A stretch of DNA of 64,000 bases from Diphasiastrum complanatum (Eukaryota > Streptophyta > Lycopodiopsida > Lycopodiales > Lycopodiaceae), in assembly GCA_029204225.1 (NCBI GenBank), contig CM055097.1, positions 36,998,976 to 37,062,975 of the forward strand, given 5' to 3'. Below, piece by piece: positions 53,001 to 63,388 of the stretch. The first letter of the stretch is position 1. Each line of letters begins with the position of its first letter. The translations under genes were made by a program, and so were the position numbers. The notes beneath the pieces were generated by a model. It ran no database searches, was not told the origin of the DNA, and saw only the letters and a program-made list of their open reading frames with translations.

Positions 53001-56000
53001 TTGGCAACCAGCCTTGCCTTGTACCTTTCAATGGTACCATCTGCCTTATACTTGATTTTGTATACCCATTTAGAACCAATTGCCTTCTTCCCATGAGGAA
53101 GATCAACAAGAACCCAAATCTGGTTCTTCATAAGTGAGTCATACTCATCTTGCATCGCATCCTCCCAACATTTTACTCCCTTGGCCTGCTCATAGAAAAC
53201 AGGTTCTTCTGCAACATCTCCATAAGATGTAAGAGCAAAATCTGAAAAATCAGCATAGTCCACTTATTTTGTAGAGGCACGTGTGTTTCCATCATAAAAT
53301 GAGCTTACTTTGCTATCCCGCAAAGTCGACAACAGCCACCGTGGGACTGTTTTGGGCTGTCCAACAGCCATGTCTCTTCTTACAATTGCTGTCCAAGATC
53401 CTCCGACACTGCACTTGGCTGTCCAAGATCTTCCAAAACTCGTCCTTGCTGACATTCACACTATGTGGGTTGTCCCCCTTCAAGATATGAGTTGGGGCCA
53501 CATCCAATGAATTCTTTTCATCAAAATGCACATCACGACTAACAATAATCTTGTTAGTGCTCAAATTGAACTTCCTATAGCCTTTGCTTTTACTACTATA
53601 GCCAACAAAAATGCATTTAACTCCTTTATTCTCAAGCTTTGTACGAAGTTTATCCAGAACAAAAGCATAAGCCGTACAACCAAAAATGCGAAAGTGGGAG
53701 ATTGTAGGCTTCTTTCCATACCAAACTTCATAAGGAGTTAATACTTTCAATGCTTTAGTAGGACAATGATTGCTTATGTATGCTGCCGTTATAACCACTT
53801 CAGCCCAAAACTTGTGAGGCAGCCCCTTTGCTTTGAGCATGCAACGGGCCATCTCCTTCATAGGATAGATCCATGTAAAACGGGAAAAGTCATCAATAAA
53901 AGACACAAAATAGATGCACTTTCCAATGGATTCGGTCCTCATTGGACCACAAACATCACCATGAACCAAATCAAATCTATCAAGAACCCTTATAGTTCCA
54001 TCAATTGAAAAAGGTTTCCTTTGAAACTTTCCAAGTATGCACCCCTCGCATACATGCCCTTCCGGCTGCTCAATAGTAGGAATGTCTTCTACCATATTAA
54101 ATGTCTTCAGCTTCTTCAAACTTGCAAAATTGAGATGCCCAAACCTTGTGTGCCACAATTCAGCCAACTCCAATGATTGTGATGTAGAAGCAACAAGACA
54201 TGTAGAGGGAATTCGTCGCTCATAGGTATCCATAATGAATAAGCCAGCATGCATCGTTCCCGAAACAATAATCAAGAGTGATCTTTTAGGATCCTTGACA
54301 GACACTTATCTTCTTTGAACTCAACAACTAGTCCTTGCTTCAACATAGTTGAAACCGAAAGAAGATTCTTCTTGATTCTCGGAACATAAAGCACATTCTT
54401 AATGTACTTTTCTTCACCATTAGGCAAAATGATGGCTACAATTCCAATTTCATGAATAGAATAAAATGCATCATCCGCACATTGTACCTTACTTCCATTT
54501 TGCACTTTCACTAATTTAGTGAATGCTTCTTTGCAAGAAGTCATATGACAAGTAGCACCACTATCAATCACCCATTCAATGGGCTGAAAATCAGCAACTT
54601 GCAAAACAGAATCTGAATTCCTCATAGATGTAGTAGTACTAGTAGAAGCAATATTAGACACAAAAGCATAGTCTTGGTTGAAGAGATCACCACTAGTTTC
54701 AAGCTCTTGCTCCAAAGTAGCAAGTGAAGCACTACTAGTATCAATTCCTTTACTCTCCTCTTTCGCAAGCTTCTTTTTACAATCCTTGATGAAGTGCCCA
54801 TACCTTTTGCAATAATGGCACTTCCCTTTCTTCTTTGGAGTGTTGACATTTTGACCTCCAACGGGCTTTTGCTCATCCTTGGAAGGAGGATTCCCCTTTC
54901 CTTTTGTCTTGCCTTTGCCCTTGCCTTTTGTGAAGAAAGCTTGATCTTGTTGAGAGTTACCCGCAAAGTTTTGCCTCGTTTGCTCCTCTTCAAAAAGCAG
55001 CCCAACAAGTTCATCGAAGGAGAGTTGTTGTCCCCTAAGAGAGATACTCAAAGATGAAACAAATGGAAGATAAGATGAAGGTAATGAGTTGAGAGTAATG
55101 GAAACAAATTGAGCATCCTCAATATTGAGAAGCTCCTCACGAAGATCCTTTCTCTTCGTCAAGTGATTGGTCACTTGATCCCCTTCTTGCATCTTCAACA
55201 AAACAAGTTGATTTCTGAGATATACCACTCTTGCTGGATTTTTGACTCTATACATAGTATAAAGTGTATCCCACGCACTTTTAGATGTCTTACAAGACCT
55301 AATATGAGCTAAGATAGATCTTTTCACAGCAAGAGCAGCCATAGAATGTGCTTGTGCATCCCTTCTATCCCACTTCTTTTGTTCTTCCGAAGATGTAGAA
55401 AATGATGTTGATGATGATGATCCACGAGGTGTAGGAGGTGCCAAAGACGGAGGCCTTTCCTCATCACCATTGACCAAATCCCACAGCCCTTTCGCTATGA
55501 GAAGATTCTTCATCATGTAACTCCACAAGGAGTAGTTTGTGCCATCCAACCAATCTTCACTAAACAAAGAACCGATAGCTTCCGATTCTTTAGCCATTGC
55601 CTCCAGCAAAATTTCAGCTTGTGGTAGATAGGAAAGAGAGCCTTTCCACAACCAAATCTACTCAAAAATTTGCAGCAAACAAAGAGCTGAAAGTAGGAGC
55701 ACAAGATGTCTTTCAATCTACAACCAAAGTGCCCAAAAGATAATGGATAGATGGTTGTCTTTCTGCACAAAAAAACCAGCTTCTTGAAAATTAGGTTAGC
55801 TTCGATTGAAGCCTACACCAAAACCCAATTAGGAAGCCAAATAGTGTGATCAACACACACTCCAATAGGGCTGTTGAAAGCGCCCTACTGCTTGCTAAGA
55901 ATCTGCAAATTTCCAGCCACAAGTTGACCTAACCCTGAATAAGGTTTGCTGATTTTTGGGCGCCCTCCTACACAAATGCAAACCTTAAAACAAAAACAGC

Positions 56001-56398
56001 AAGATAAGGAGACACCACAACCGAAAATCAGTAGCAGATTTTTGGGTGCCCTCCTCCAAACAAAACTTGCTGAAAACTGGTTGCATAAAAATCAGATTTG
56101 AGATTCTCATTTTTGGGTGCCAAAAATTGCTCCTCCAAGATCTCTGGTGGGCGCCCTCCTTCAACCTGAAAAGAGACAAAAAAGCTGATCCAAACTCCAC
56201 TTGAAAAGATCAGCAGGATGCTGAAATTTCACAACAAAAAGCAGAGAAACTCCTCTTCTGGTAGGGCGCCAACAAACAAGCTTGTTGCAGATCCAGTAGC
56301 TCTGATACCATGTAGGAAAGCAAGAATCAAGTCACCAAGATCTAGTTATCAATCAATCTCCACAGAAAACAAGAGAGAAGAGGCTGGGCGCCCAACTC

Positions 56399-56470
<72 letters not shown>

Positions 56471-56807
56471 CAGCAACAAGAGCAATGGAGAGCAATGCTT
56501 AGCCAAACTGTAAAAATGGAATACACAATGAGCATCTAAGTACTCTACCTGGATGTGGCCAAATGCCACCAAACCCTAAGGTTAACCACTTACTAAATGT
56601 AGGGCACCCCCAAAAGTCAAGATAGGGCCCCTAAACAAAATTAGACCCCTAAGGACCCACAAGTCAGTATATGACCAAAATTGGGTTTAACTGAACTTAA
56701 GACAAACTTAAGATGGCCTAAATAACTAAATACCCATGGTTACACAAATCTCGACCTTTTGGGTCAAAGTAACCTATGGATTAACTTTAGCATAGTCATT
56801 TATTTCT

Positions 56808-56848
<41 letters not shown>

Positions 56849-58008
56849 AAGCTTTATTAATGTCTTTTCCATGCCAAAAGGCATATAAGACTAGTAAATG
56901 TACATGTCAAGTATGTGGTAACCGTAAGAGCGTATGAAACGTCTCCAAAACTATAGCAGAAATAACAAATTTAACTGCTATGAACTGAAATGGAAACTGA
57001 AAAAGATGCGATGATATATGAAGCATGTGGGAGCATATATACTGCTAAATGTCATGAATATGGTATGACACTATCATCCAATCCTGTCACGCTGATGCTA
57101 TAAAAGGATGTAATACGGGCTGCAGCATGAGGAACCACTGGTGGTCGCTGACGTCGTCTAGGAGGATGAGGTCTCCTCATGATCGGTTGTGTAGCTCGTG
57201 CAACAACATGAGTATGAGTGGGACACTGTCTCTGATCCCGGAGAGCATGTAAGTCGTCATCAACCTCATCAACATCAAATGCTAGGTCTCGTCTCCTCCT
57301 CCTAGAGAAGAAAGAAGTGATCTGAGGCTGAGAAACATGACTCCGCTGGGGGGGTTGGTGGAGTAGCAGTATTAGAACCTTTGACTACATCTCTGCCCAA
57401 GTCTGGACAGCCATATGATGTTGCTCCACCTGATTTTCGAGATGATGGATCTTAGCTGAATTGGTCGAGTGGGAGGAAGCTTTGCTTTTGATAACTACAA
57501 GTTCTTTCCTGAGATCTTCAATTGACGTATTCAGGTGTTGAAGGCGAGATTGCACAGCTAGAATCATAGATTCACGAGAAGCCGTAGAAATAGGGATGGA
57601 ATGACGCAAATCAGAACGAGGCAATGGAGCAAGAGTAGATGGAGGTGTACAAGAAGGTGAGGCAGAGGAAATGGAATCAGAAGATGAATGAGGAGCAAAG
57701 GTACTGCTTGCGCAGGCGAGCAGGGAGGGGAGCTCCCCCTGTTACCCCCCTTCTTGTTCTTGGTCATGGTACAGCCAGCCAAAACAATCTAATCAGCAAT
57801 GGAGCTACGCTCAAAAAGTCAGGCAATCAGGCAATTAGGCCATCATGCTCAAGCAGTCAAGTAGGTCATTGCTCAGGCTGGAGGTATCGTTGGCAGTCAG
57901 CAAATGTCCGCTCAAGCAAATTTCAGCTAGGCATGCTGGCAGATCATCAAAGAGAGCGATGGATCAGGTAGACAGCCATCGCACCTCAATCCACTGTGCA
58001 GTAGGTTG

Positions 58009-58043
<35 letters not shown>

Positions 58044-59131
58044 AGAGAGAGTTAGAATTATTATTATTAACGTCTTTTGGTACCCAAAGGTACATAAGAC
58101 AAAAGAGAGTACAAAATATGTGAGGAGCATTGCCCGCATACGGACTTATTTACTAACGAAAAGAAAAGAACTAGTATATCTATCTCTCTATCTCTAAGAA
58201 GAAGTATCACAGCTTGACCACCAGCTTGTGAGGGTACAATGCAAGAGCTTAACCACCTCCTTGCGGAGGAGACTAGCTACGAGCGAGCTGGAAATAATGA
58301 GTGATCGTAGTAGTGGAGCGTGCTATAGACTGGCGGGAAGCACGTGAAGATCTGGTAATCCTAGATCTAGCAGAAGTATGTGAGACTCTCTCTGTCTTTG
58401 ATCTCCGAATGGGGACTTCAAAATCCACAACTGAAATATCCTCTCTGTCTCGCTTCTGGAAGAACTGGGTAATATGAGCCTGACTGTGATCCATATCTGG
58501 GAGTGTAGGTAGAAGTGAAGCTCTTAGAGTATACATCTCTCTCAATAGAAGACCTACACATCTGGGGTCTAGATACTCGAGGAAGGATCGCAGCGTGAGA
58601 GGAGTATCTCTATATAAACGGTGGTATCACCCTCTGATCTCATAATATACTGGACAACGAAAGATGAAATGAAACTCATCCTCCACCTCCTGAAGAGAGC
58701 AAAGCTGACATATCCTCTGCAATCTGGGAGTGTCCGTGTATCTACCCGTCTCGATAGCAAGCTGATGAGAAGAGACTCGAAGTTGTCCCATACGGTACCT
58801 CGGACCAAAAGATAGTGGCTGTGTAAGATATGTTGGAAGGATAGGAATGCCCGTAGTATCCAACCGTAGTAGATGTGTGCCGTAGAAATGTATCTTGGCC
58901 CTATCAGGGTCAGGCTGTGACCATATAGTGCGCATGTAGCTCCGATAAATCTGTTGTTTGATATAAGCATGGGTCCCGCTCGGAAGATCAAGTACAGATA
59001 ACCCCCAAGTCTGAAGAAGGGCTGAGACACTGCCATACCAAGAATGCTTGGCTCCCTGTCCAGCAATGGTGTGGGATGAAGTGAGAGCAGCAACAACATA
59101 TCTGGAAGTATCTAACTCTGATATCCTGTGG

Positions 59132-59203
<72 letters not shown>

Positions 59204-59537
59204 AGAAGAAGCTTTATTCACGTCTTTTCCATGCCAAAAGGCATATAAGACGAACAAGTACATCAGATAAGAAGGCAAAAGGACGGATTAGTGTTGTCAA
59301 AACAACATAACTAAACTAAATCTAACTAAGAAAAGAGTTATATAGCCAGGTTTATATGGTACAAAGACCATTTACAAGTTCAATTGGAGAGAGAGAGAGA
59401 GATAGAGAGATATAGAGAGATAAGATGGCAACAAGACGGATCAATGTTGTCAAAACAACATAACTAAACTAAATCTAACTAAGAAGAGAGTTATATGGCC
59501 AAGATTATACGGTACAAAGACCATTTACAAGTTCAAT

Positions 59538-59575
<38 letters not shown>

Positions 59576-62500
59576 AAGAAAGATTTTATTAATGTCCTTG
59601 AGAGAGAGAGAGAGAGAGTACTAGGACTCATACCCAAAAAGACAATATAAGTGCATCCAAGGATGTAATATCTAGAGGGAGCATAAGAATGTCTCCACAA
59701 ATATAAGAGATAACCTACCCTAACATGTGATAAATGTTCGCGGCTCAAAGATAGCCTATCCAACTAATAATGAAGGAGAACATTCTCAATAACAAATCTT
59801 TCTCAACATATTAAGCATAAAGACTTGGAAAGAAGCTAAAATTTTCTTGTCTTAGACATAAAAAAGTACACTTACAGATAATGTCTCAAATCCATTTACT
59901 GGAAATGGAGAAGGCTTGTTTCGGCTCACACTATAGTGACCAGCTACTAGGTCCATTGCATCCTTTCACAAAAGATTAACACAATAAAAGAGTCAACCAT
60001 TGTGTCAAAAAAGGCAAACCACTTAGACATATGTACTCTCTAGAAAAAAGGGTCAAATTTCAAAAAGAGGAGCCATGCTCTTTTAACCATTTTAATTGGA
60101 TCCCCATGTTTATTACAATGTCCACTTCGAAAATGTTTTGAAACACAATGCAATGTATCAATTGTACCTGTCGTATACCATCATAGAAATTATTTAGGAA
60201 ATAACGAGAAAGAGCGTTGAAGCCATCTCTAACAAGCCCGAGTGTAGTCCTTGTACCATACCTGTAAACATGTCATAAAATAGATCATACCATCTTATAT
60301 TCCAAGGAACATAAAAAGAAATCCATATATACAATTATGGTCCTTGTCAAGCTACCTAAGAACGTTAATTCACCTGTCTTATCGATTCAATGATGGAAAA
60401 TCTGCATGCATACTAGGTTATCAAGACAACACACATGCTAATTATCCTATAATCAAAGAGAATTACACATAACAAACATCACCATCAAAGAGAGCTACCC
60501 TGAGAACCCTAACATGCACACATACGTAGAGAAAAACACAATTTATCACAAAGAATACAGAAGTACAAGAGATAAGACTCTTACCACACATGGAAGGGAG
60601 GACCCCCTCATCATGAATGCTCCAATTCACTAGAACTCATGAAGATATTCTATGTATGAGATCATGAATGATTTTTGAACTTGATCAATACAAAGTGCCA
60701 AGTGGTACAGCAGGTTGCACTATCGGGGTCCTTTGATTTCTTAATGACTCATTATTGCGATATGTAATTGGGACTTAACATAAAGTTCACATTCATGCAT
60801 TTAAGCTCTAGCAATACATATGTATAACATGCGACGTTAACTTGGAATTACAACTGATTGCAAATAATAACTAGCATGAATGACACATAAATCATTACAC
60901 CAACATTCCTCCCCTTAATGATCAATATGTTGAATGTAACACATGACTCATGACACAACAAAGTACATCAGACTCAAAAACTTTCATTCACAAATCTATA
61001 GAAAGTTATGATTCTCAAGGCAGGCATGCATAAAACTTTGACGTGCTCTTTGATGCCACCTCTCCACACAACTTATGCCATAAGATATATGAGTGTGCCA
61101 CATCCGAATCTCACCAAAAATAAACTTAGTTAACCAAGACAATATACCAGAAGTAAAGTCGCTTTCACATCCAAGCACAATAGAGACCGCAATCCTATAG
61201 GTAGCAAAATCTAGTTTCCGCTCATGGCCGTATCCGAGTAGATTGGAACCACCAAATTACTAGCACAACTAAGATACACAAATATATCCCAATCTATGCA
61301 ACCTCAATCTCTACAACTATGAAAGCTACCATCAAAACTCAAGTTATCGGCTCCCTAAGCATTTGTAACCACATCAACCACACTACTTTTTCCAGCATAA
61401 GGCCTTGAGAGTTTCCATGATCTCTAGCAACTATCTCATCACAAAACACACTTGACTCTCTAGAGTCACCCTCACAAACAACAATTCCATCTATCAGATC
61501 CTCATGAGTGCCAAACTCTCCTGAATTACCATCACATGTAATCATCCTATCAAACACATATGGACAATTACTCATGTATTCACCCTTATCTATTGCCTCA
61601 TGAATCTCAAACAACAAACCTATGATTACATCATCACACTTGATCAAAATTCTATTGCTATCTTTTTCTTTTTGTAGCACATTTAATGCTCTTGTACACT
61701 TTAGTCCAAGGGTAGTACTTTTTAATGTTCTGTCTTTGCTTCTCACAAGTGACTCCTCTTGAAAAATTCACTCACCAAGATGCCTTGAAGATAAGTAACA
61801 TGCCAAAAAGTTTTACATGTCCTTATACTACTTCTCACGTGTATTGGCCAGCAAGCCTTGAAGTTCCCAATAGATAAATAGGAATGTTCTAAGCCATTGT
61901 GACCTCTTGAAGTATATTTATCAATATTTTATTTTACCAAGACACAAGTTATTTAACATGATCAATCTATGATAGCACAATCATGTAAGATTCAAATCTT
62001 AGCAGTGGACCATGAAGGTGGGGATTCAGATATTATGGCCTTATCAAAGAGACCAAGAAGGAAAGGGAGAAGGGTCTCATCGTTGTGTAGTGGATCCACT
62101 AAACTTTCTTTATCTCCACTTGACTCTCAATTGTGCTAGCATTAAGGTCCCCCAGCAATAAGAGTATACCTCTCTCTCTCTCTCTTAAAATAGGAGCATA
62201 TCATCCCACAAGTCTATATATGGAGAGGTGTTGTGTGTACTCTACAAATGATGGGGTCTTTGGTGGGCAGTAGTAGGCTGCTGTGAATGCATCCTTATCC
62301 AAGCCAATATATCTCATTACTATGTGAATCCATATATATCTTGAGCATGCACCCCAATGCATAATCTTAAGTCAAGGTTGAAGAGAGACAAGCCACTCCA
62401 CCTAATAACCGTGTGCGGGTAGGGAATGAGATAAATCATAAATTAAAATTGGGAATGTGCTTGAAAATTGAAAGCTGAGGGAAAGAGGGTGCAAGGCAGA

Positions 62501-63388
62501 GAGAACTTAGAAGTTACTATAGTGCTACTTTTGAGATAGTGTTAGAACTTATATTACTGTATTTTGCTGTAATAGAAGGCTACAAGTAAAATTCCAAAAA
62601 ATAAGAACGCTAAAACCATTTCGCCAATCTTTCCCAAGCGTGCCAATTCTTTCCCATTTTAAACCATCAAAGTATGTAGTATGGATCATAACAACAGGTA
62701 TTAGGTGGGACTCGGGAGCTTCGATTCTCAAGTCAAGATTCAAATTTGATTGTTGATTAATTATGATCTACAGTTCTACATTGCCAACACTAAAAGACCA
62801 CCTGTTTTTGCCATGATAGAAGGCTAGAAATAAAATCCCTCCCAAAACCACTTCGCCTTTCTTTCCCGTTTCAAACCATGATAAAACAGAAAGGAACCTA
62901 CAAGTTTTGATAACTTCAAAAGTATGAGGAAAATTTTAATTCGCATAGACCAACGAAGGTAGTAGACACAAGCTACAGTGAGAACCAATGATAAAAACCA
63001 GTTAGATGCCCATTTTGCAGAGAACCAAAACTAAGTCTATGCCCGACATAATGTCATTTTGGTAAAAGAATAGTACAGAGTTACCAATTTGATGTACCTC
63101 ACAAAATCACTTTTCAGTGCAGGAGTGCCTGAATATTGGATGCTTATTTCATCTCCATTGTTAGCCCATACTGCAATCAAAAGTTTTCAAGCGGAAGTCA
63201 ATTTAGCAGCTAAAAAAAAAAGCTGACAATTTCTACACCTCACTAGCTACTTTCATCTTGCAAGAAGAAATATGCTTACAGTTTTTGAATTTTTCATCAA
63301 ATGAGCTATTCTGCGCAATAGTCTCAGATGACTCAAAAACACCTAGTTGTTGCAGTTGTGTTTCCAAACATTTTCTTCCCAGCAAACT
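43064..63388 (-). CDS. SAC8-like: SAC-domain phosphoinositide phosphatase, 3' six exons (5' part outside window)
   Basis: Exons: 63280-63388, 63098-63170, 60168-60261, 59876-59962, 43382-43448, 43064-43191; all have GT..AG borders and consistent phase. The encoded C-terminal part matches plant SAC6/7/8-type ER phosphoinositide phosphatases, which dephosphorylate membrane phosphoinositides such as PI4P. Seen: [94 protein letters not shown]. Two membrane segments follow ([33 protein letters not shown]), then the family terminus [13 protein letters not shown]. The catalytic Cx5R(T) loop precedes SLLGRKC in this family and so is just outside the window. The intron between the third and second last exons shown (43,449-59,875) is 16.4 kb and holds nested retroelements. 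No lesion is seen in any exon. Confidence 0.85.
43449..46978. other. SAC intron, left part without recognised elements
   Basis: Unique-looking AT-rich sequence. A pyrimidine-rich stretch at 45,346-45,580 and an open but unrecognised plus-strand frame at 45,674-45,943 are not supported as genes. Confidence 0.4.
46979..47232 (-). mobile_element. Short LINE 3'-end / SINE-like unit with (TC)n tail
   Basis: Reading leftward: about 200 bases related to the 3' UTR of neighbouring LINE copies, a hairpin GATGCC AAAA GGCAT (47046-47070), then a GA tract (47004-47032) and (TA)n (46979-47003). It has no coding part. It directly adjoins the tail of the longer LINE copy. Confidence 0.55.
47499..48060 (-). 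pseudogene. LINE C-terminus with CCHC knuckle and two PIP-like motifs (copy A)
   Basis: The frame carries [17 protein letters not shown], the knuckle [19 protein letters not shown] (last Cys replaced by Gly), then [14 protein letters not shown]. Near the end is QLLLTGFF, which fits the PCNA-interaction consensus QxxLxxFF. One TGA (47637-47639) follows. In the same register the reading continues with an acidic/basic linker ([17 protein letters not shown]) to QRTLHTYF-R-stop at 47499, a second QxxLxxYF. Confidence 0.6.
48073..50001 (-). pseudogene. LINE reverse transcriptase (copy A)
   Basis: A single register broken by a few stops. Blocks: [35 protein letters not shown] (motif A), [20 protein letters not shown] (motif B), [14 protein letters not shown] (motif C intact), KKTKIMIFN (motif D) and [11 protein letters not shown] (motif E region). 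Downstream is a long linker to the C-terminal zinc knuckle, which is in another frame. Confidence 0.8.
50052..50648 (-). pseudogene. LINE APE-type endonuclease, C-terminal half
   Basis: It encodes [16 protein letters not shown], the conserved catalytic GDFN motif of exonuclease-endonuclease-phosphatase domains, later [15 protein letters not shown] (the SxxD end motif). The N-terminal half of the domain is absent because the copy is truncated at about 50,665. Confidence 0.7.
50670..51191 (-). pseudogene. LINE C-terminal fragment, copy D
   Basis: Minus-strand 51,061-51,185 encodes [16 protein letters not shown] followed by [12 protein letters not shown], the knuckle region shared with copies A and B. 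Farther left, [33 protein letters not shown] continues after a stop. The fragment is interrupted at about 51,185 by the GA tract in which the Copia element sits. Confidence 0.5.
51197..51623 (-). repeat. Copia 3' LTR (427 bp)
   Basis: It pairs with 56311-56811. It lacks a 24-bp block (after CAAACTTA) that is present in the other LTR and has a shorter GA tract near 51287-51303. Confidence 0.92.
51661..53263 (-). pseudogene. Copia reverse transcriptase and RNase H
   Basis: Two overlapping frames (53263-52700 and 52734-51661). Blocks: [56 protein letters not shown]; after the shift, [16 protein letters not shown] (catalytic YVDD intact), [16 protein letters not shown], RNase [18 protein letters not shown], and [26 protein letters not shown]. 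The frameshift between ALYGLKQAS and WYQKIHAYF separates the fingers from the catalytic box. Confidence 0.85.
53313..54305 (-). pseudogene. Copia integrase with in-frame loss of the third catalytic region
   Basis: GAG-pre-integrase [15 protein letters not shown] and zinc binding [14 protein letters not shown] are followed by [12 protein letters not shown] and [17 protein letters not shown], then directly by [18 protein letters not shown]. In intact Copia integrases about 60-70 residues with the RSDxGGE catalytic Glu lie between these. Their absence without a frame change shows a clean deletion. The C-terminal part ([20 protein letters not shown]) is normal. Confidence 0.8.
54272..55651 (-). 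pseudogene. Copia gag, zinc knuckle and protease
   Basis: A 459-codon frame: [21 protein letters not shown] (gag start domain), [18 protein letters not shown], a Lys-rich region, CCHC knuckle [14 protein letters not shown], then protease [14 protein letters not shown] with the DSGA catalytic motif, and [16 protein letters not shown]. Coding shifts frame at about 54,290, inside the protease/pre-integrase border. The frame is otherwise open; start at ATG 55651 or the downstream ATG at residue 19. Confidence 0.85.
56311..56811 (-). repeat. Copia 5' LTR (501 bp)
   Basis: It contains an expanded GA tract (56401-56467), which explains most of the length difference from the 3' LTR. The tRNA-iMet-type PBS follows immediately on the minus strand. 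Confidence 0.92.
56812..58011 (-). mobile_element. Short LINE-related element, copy C (no RT), with GA tail
   Basis: Leftward from about 58,011: leader, ORF start [16 protein letters not shown] (57,782), Ser-rich region, coiled-coil stretch (57,385-57,624), then a C-terminal tail homologous to the LINE C-terminus (57,050-57,350). The 3' UTR has a perfect hairpin (56862-56891), AATAAA and (TTTC)(TC)n tail. RT and endonuclease are missing, so it is an internally deleted or non-autonomous derivative, ~1.2 kb. Its right end meets the GA tail of copy B. Confidence 0.6.
57050..57782 (-). pseudogene. Copy C protein: coiled coil plus PIP-like C-terminus
   Basis: Three register pieces. The N-terminus is basic (MTKNKKGGN), then [12 protein letters not shown], then [39 protein letters not shown], a heptad-rich helix. 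After shifts in a run of seven C bases, it reads [20 protein letters not shown], containing QPQITSFF (fits QxxIxxFF), an acidic DVDEVDDD stretch, basic Arg-Pro region and a terminal ARITSFYSI. The first part could be a LINE ORF1. Confidence 0.5.
58012..59130 (-). mobile_element. LINE 3' fragment, copy B, with GA tail
   Basis: It contains the LINE C-terminus (58,273-58,935), 3' UTR with hairpin 58072-58100, TTAATAATAA and a GA tail at 58012-58041. Its 5' side stops at 59,130 at another GA tract. Truncated upstream of the knuckle/linker region. Confidence 0.65.
58273..58935 (-). pseudogene. LINE C-terminus with CCHC knuckle and PIP-like motif (copy B)
   Basis: [34 protein letters not shown]-like block, then [21 protein letters not shown]: the complete C-x2-C-x9-H-x4-C knuckle. 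After a stop near 58,627 and a shift, [21 protein letters not shown] leads to [11 protein letters not shown] (QxxIxxFF) and finally [13 protein letters not shown]-stop at 58273. Confidence 0.65.
59131..59620 (-). mobile_element. Array of short LINE 3' / SINE-like units separated by GA tracts (E)
   Basis: Unit 1: GA tract 59131-59200, AATAAAGC, hairpin 59222-59251, body to CAATTG at 59,386. GA tract, then a second partial body 59,420-59,538 nearly identical to 59,260-59,386 (GTTGTCAAAACAACATAAC...AAGTTCAATTGG). Then GA tract 59539-59571, a (TTTC) tail with TTTATTAATGTCC, then another GA tract 59600-59618. At least three nested or tandem 3' ends. Confidence 0.6.
59619..59875. other. SAC intron, right end
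   Basis: No element recognised between the last GA tract and the exon at 59,876. Confidence 0.4.
60262..63097. other. 2.8-kb SAC intron, no element recognised
   Basis: AT-rich sequence between exons. A minus-strand 135-codon frame at 61339-61746 ([20 protein letters not shown]..., with repeated ITCDGNSG / [10 protein letters not shown]-like units) is open and not low-complexity but matches nothing I recognise; it may be retroelement debris. A short CT run lies near 62,169-62,185. Confidence 0.35.

Larger units (their letters stand above)
51192..56816 (-). mobile_element. Copia LTR retrotransposon with both LTRs and 5-bp target duplication
   Basis: LTRs: 51197-51623 and 56311-56811, TG..CA ends on the minus strand (TGTTAGAAAT...TTTCCTACA). 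Target duplication AGAGA at 51192-51196 and 56812-56816, inside a GA tract. PBS TGGTATCAGAGC follows the 5' LTR at 56299-56310 (minus). Polypurine tract GAAGGAGGG precedes the 3' LTR at 51624-51632. The LTRs differ by about eight substitutions, a 24-bp indel and GA tract length, so insertion is fairly recent. Coding: gag-protease, integrase with deletion, RT-RNase H; three frame breaks. It lies in the SAC intron, antisense to nothing: same strand as the gene. Confidence 0.93.
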
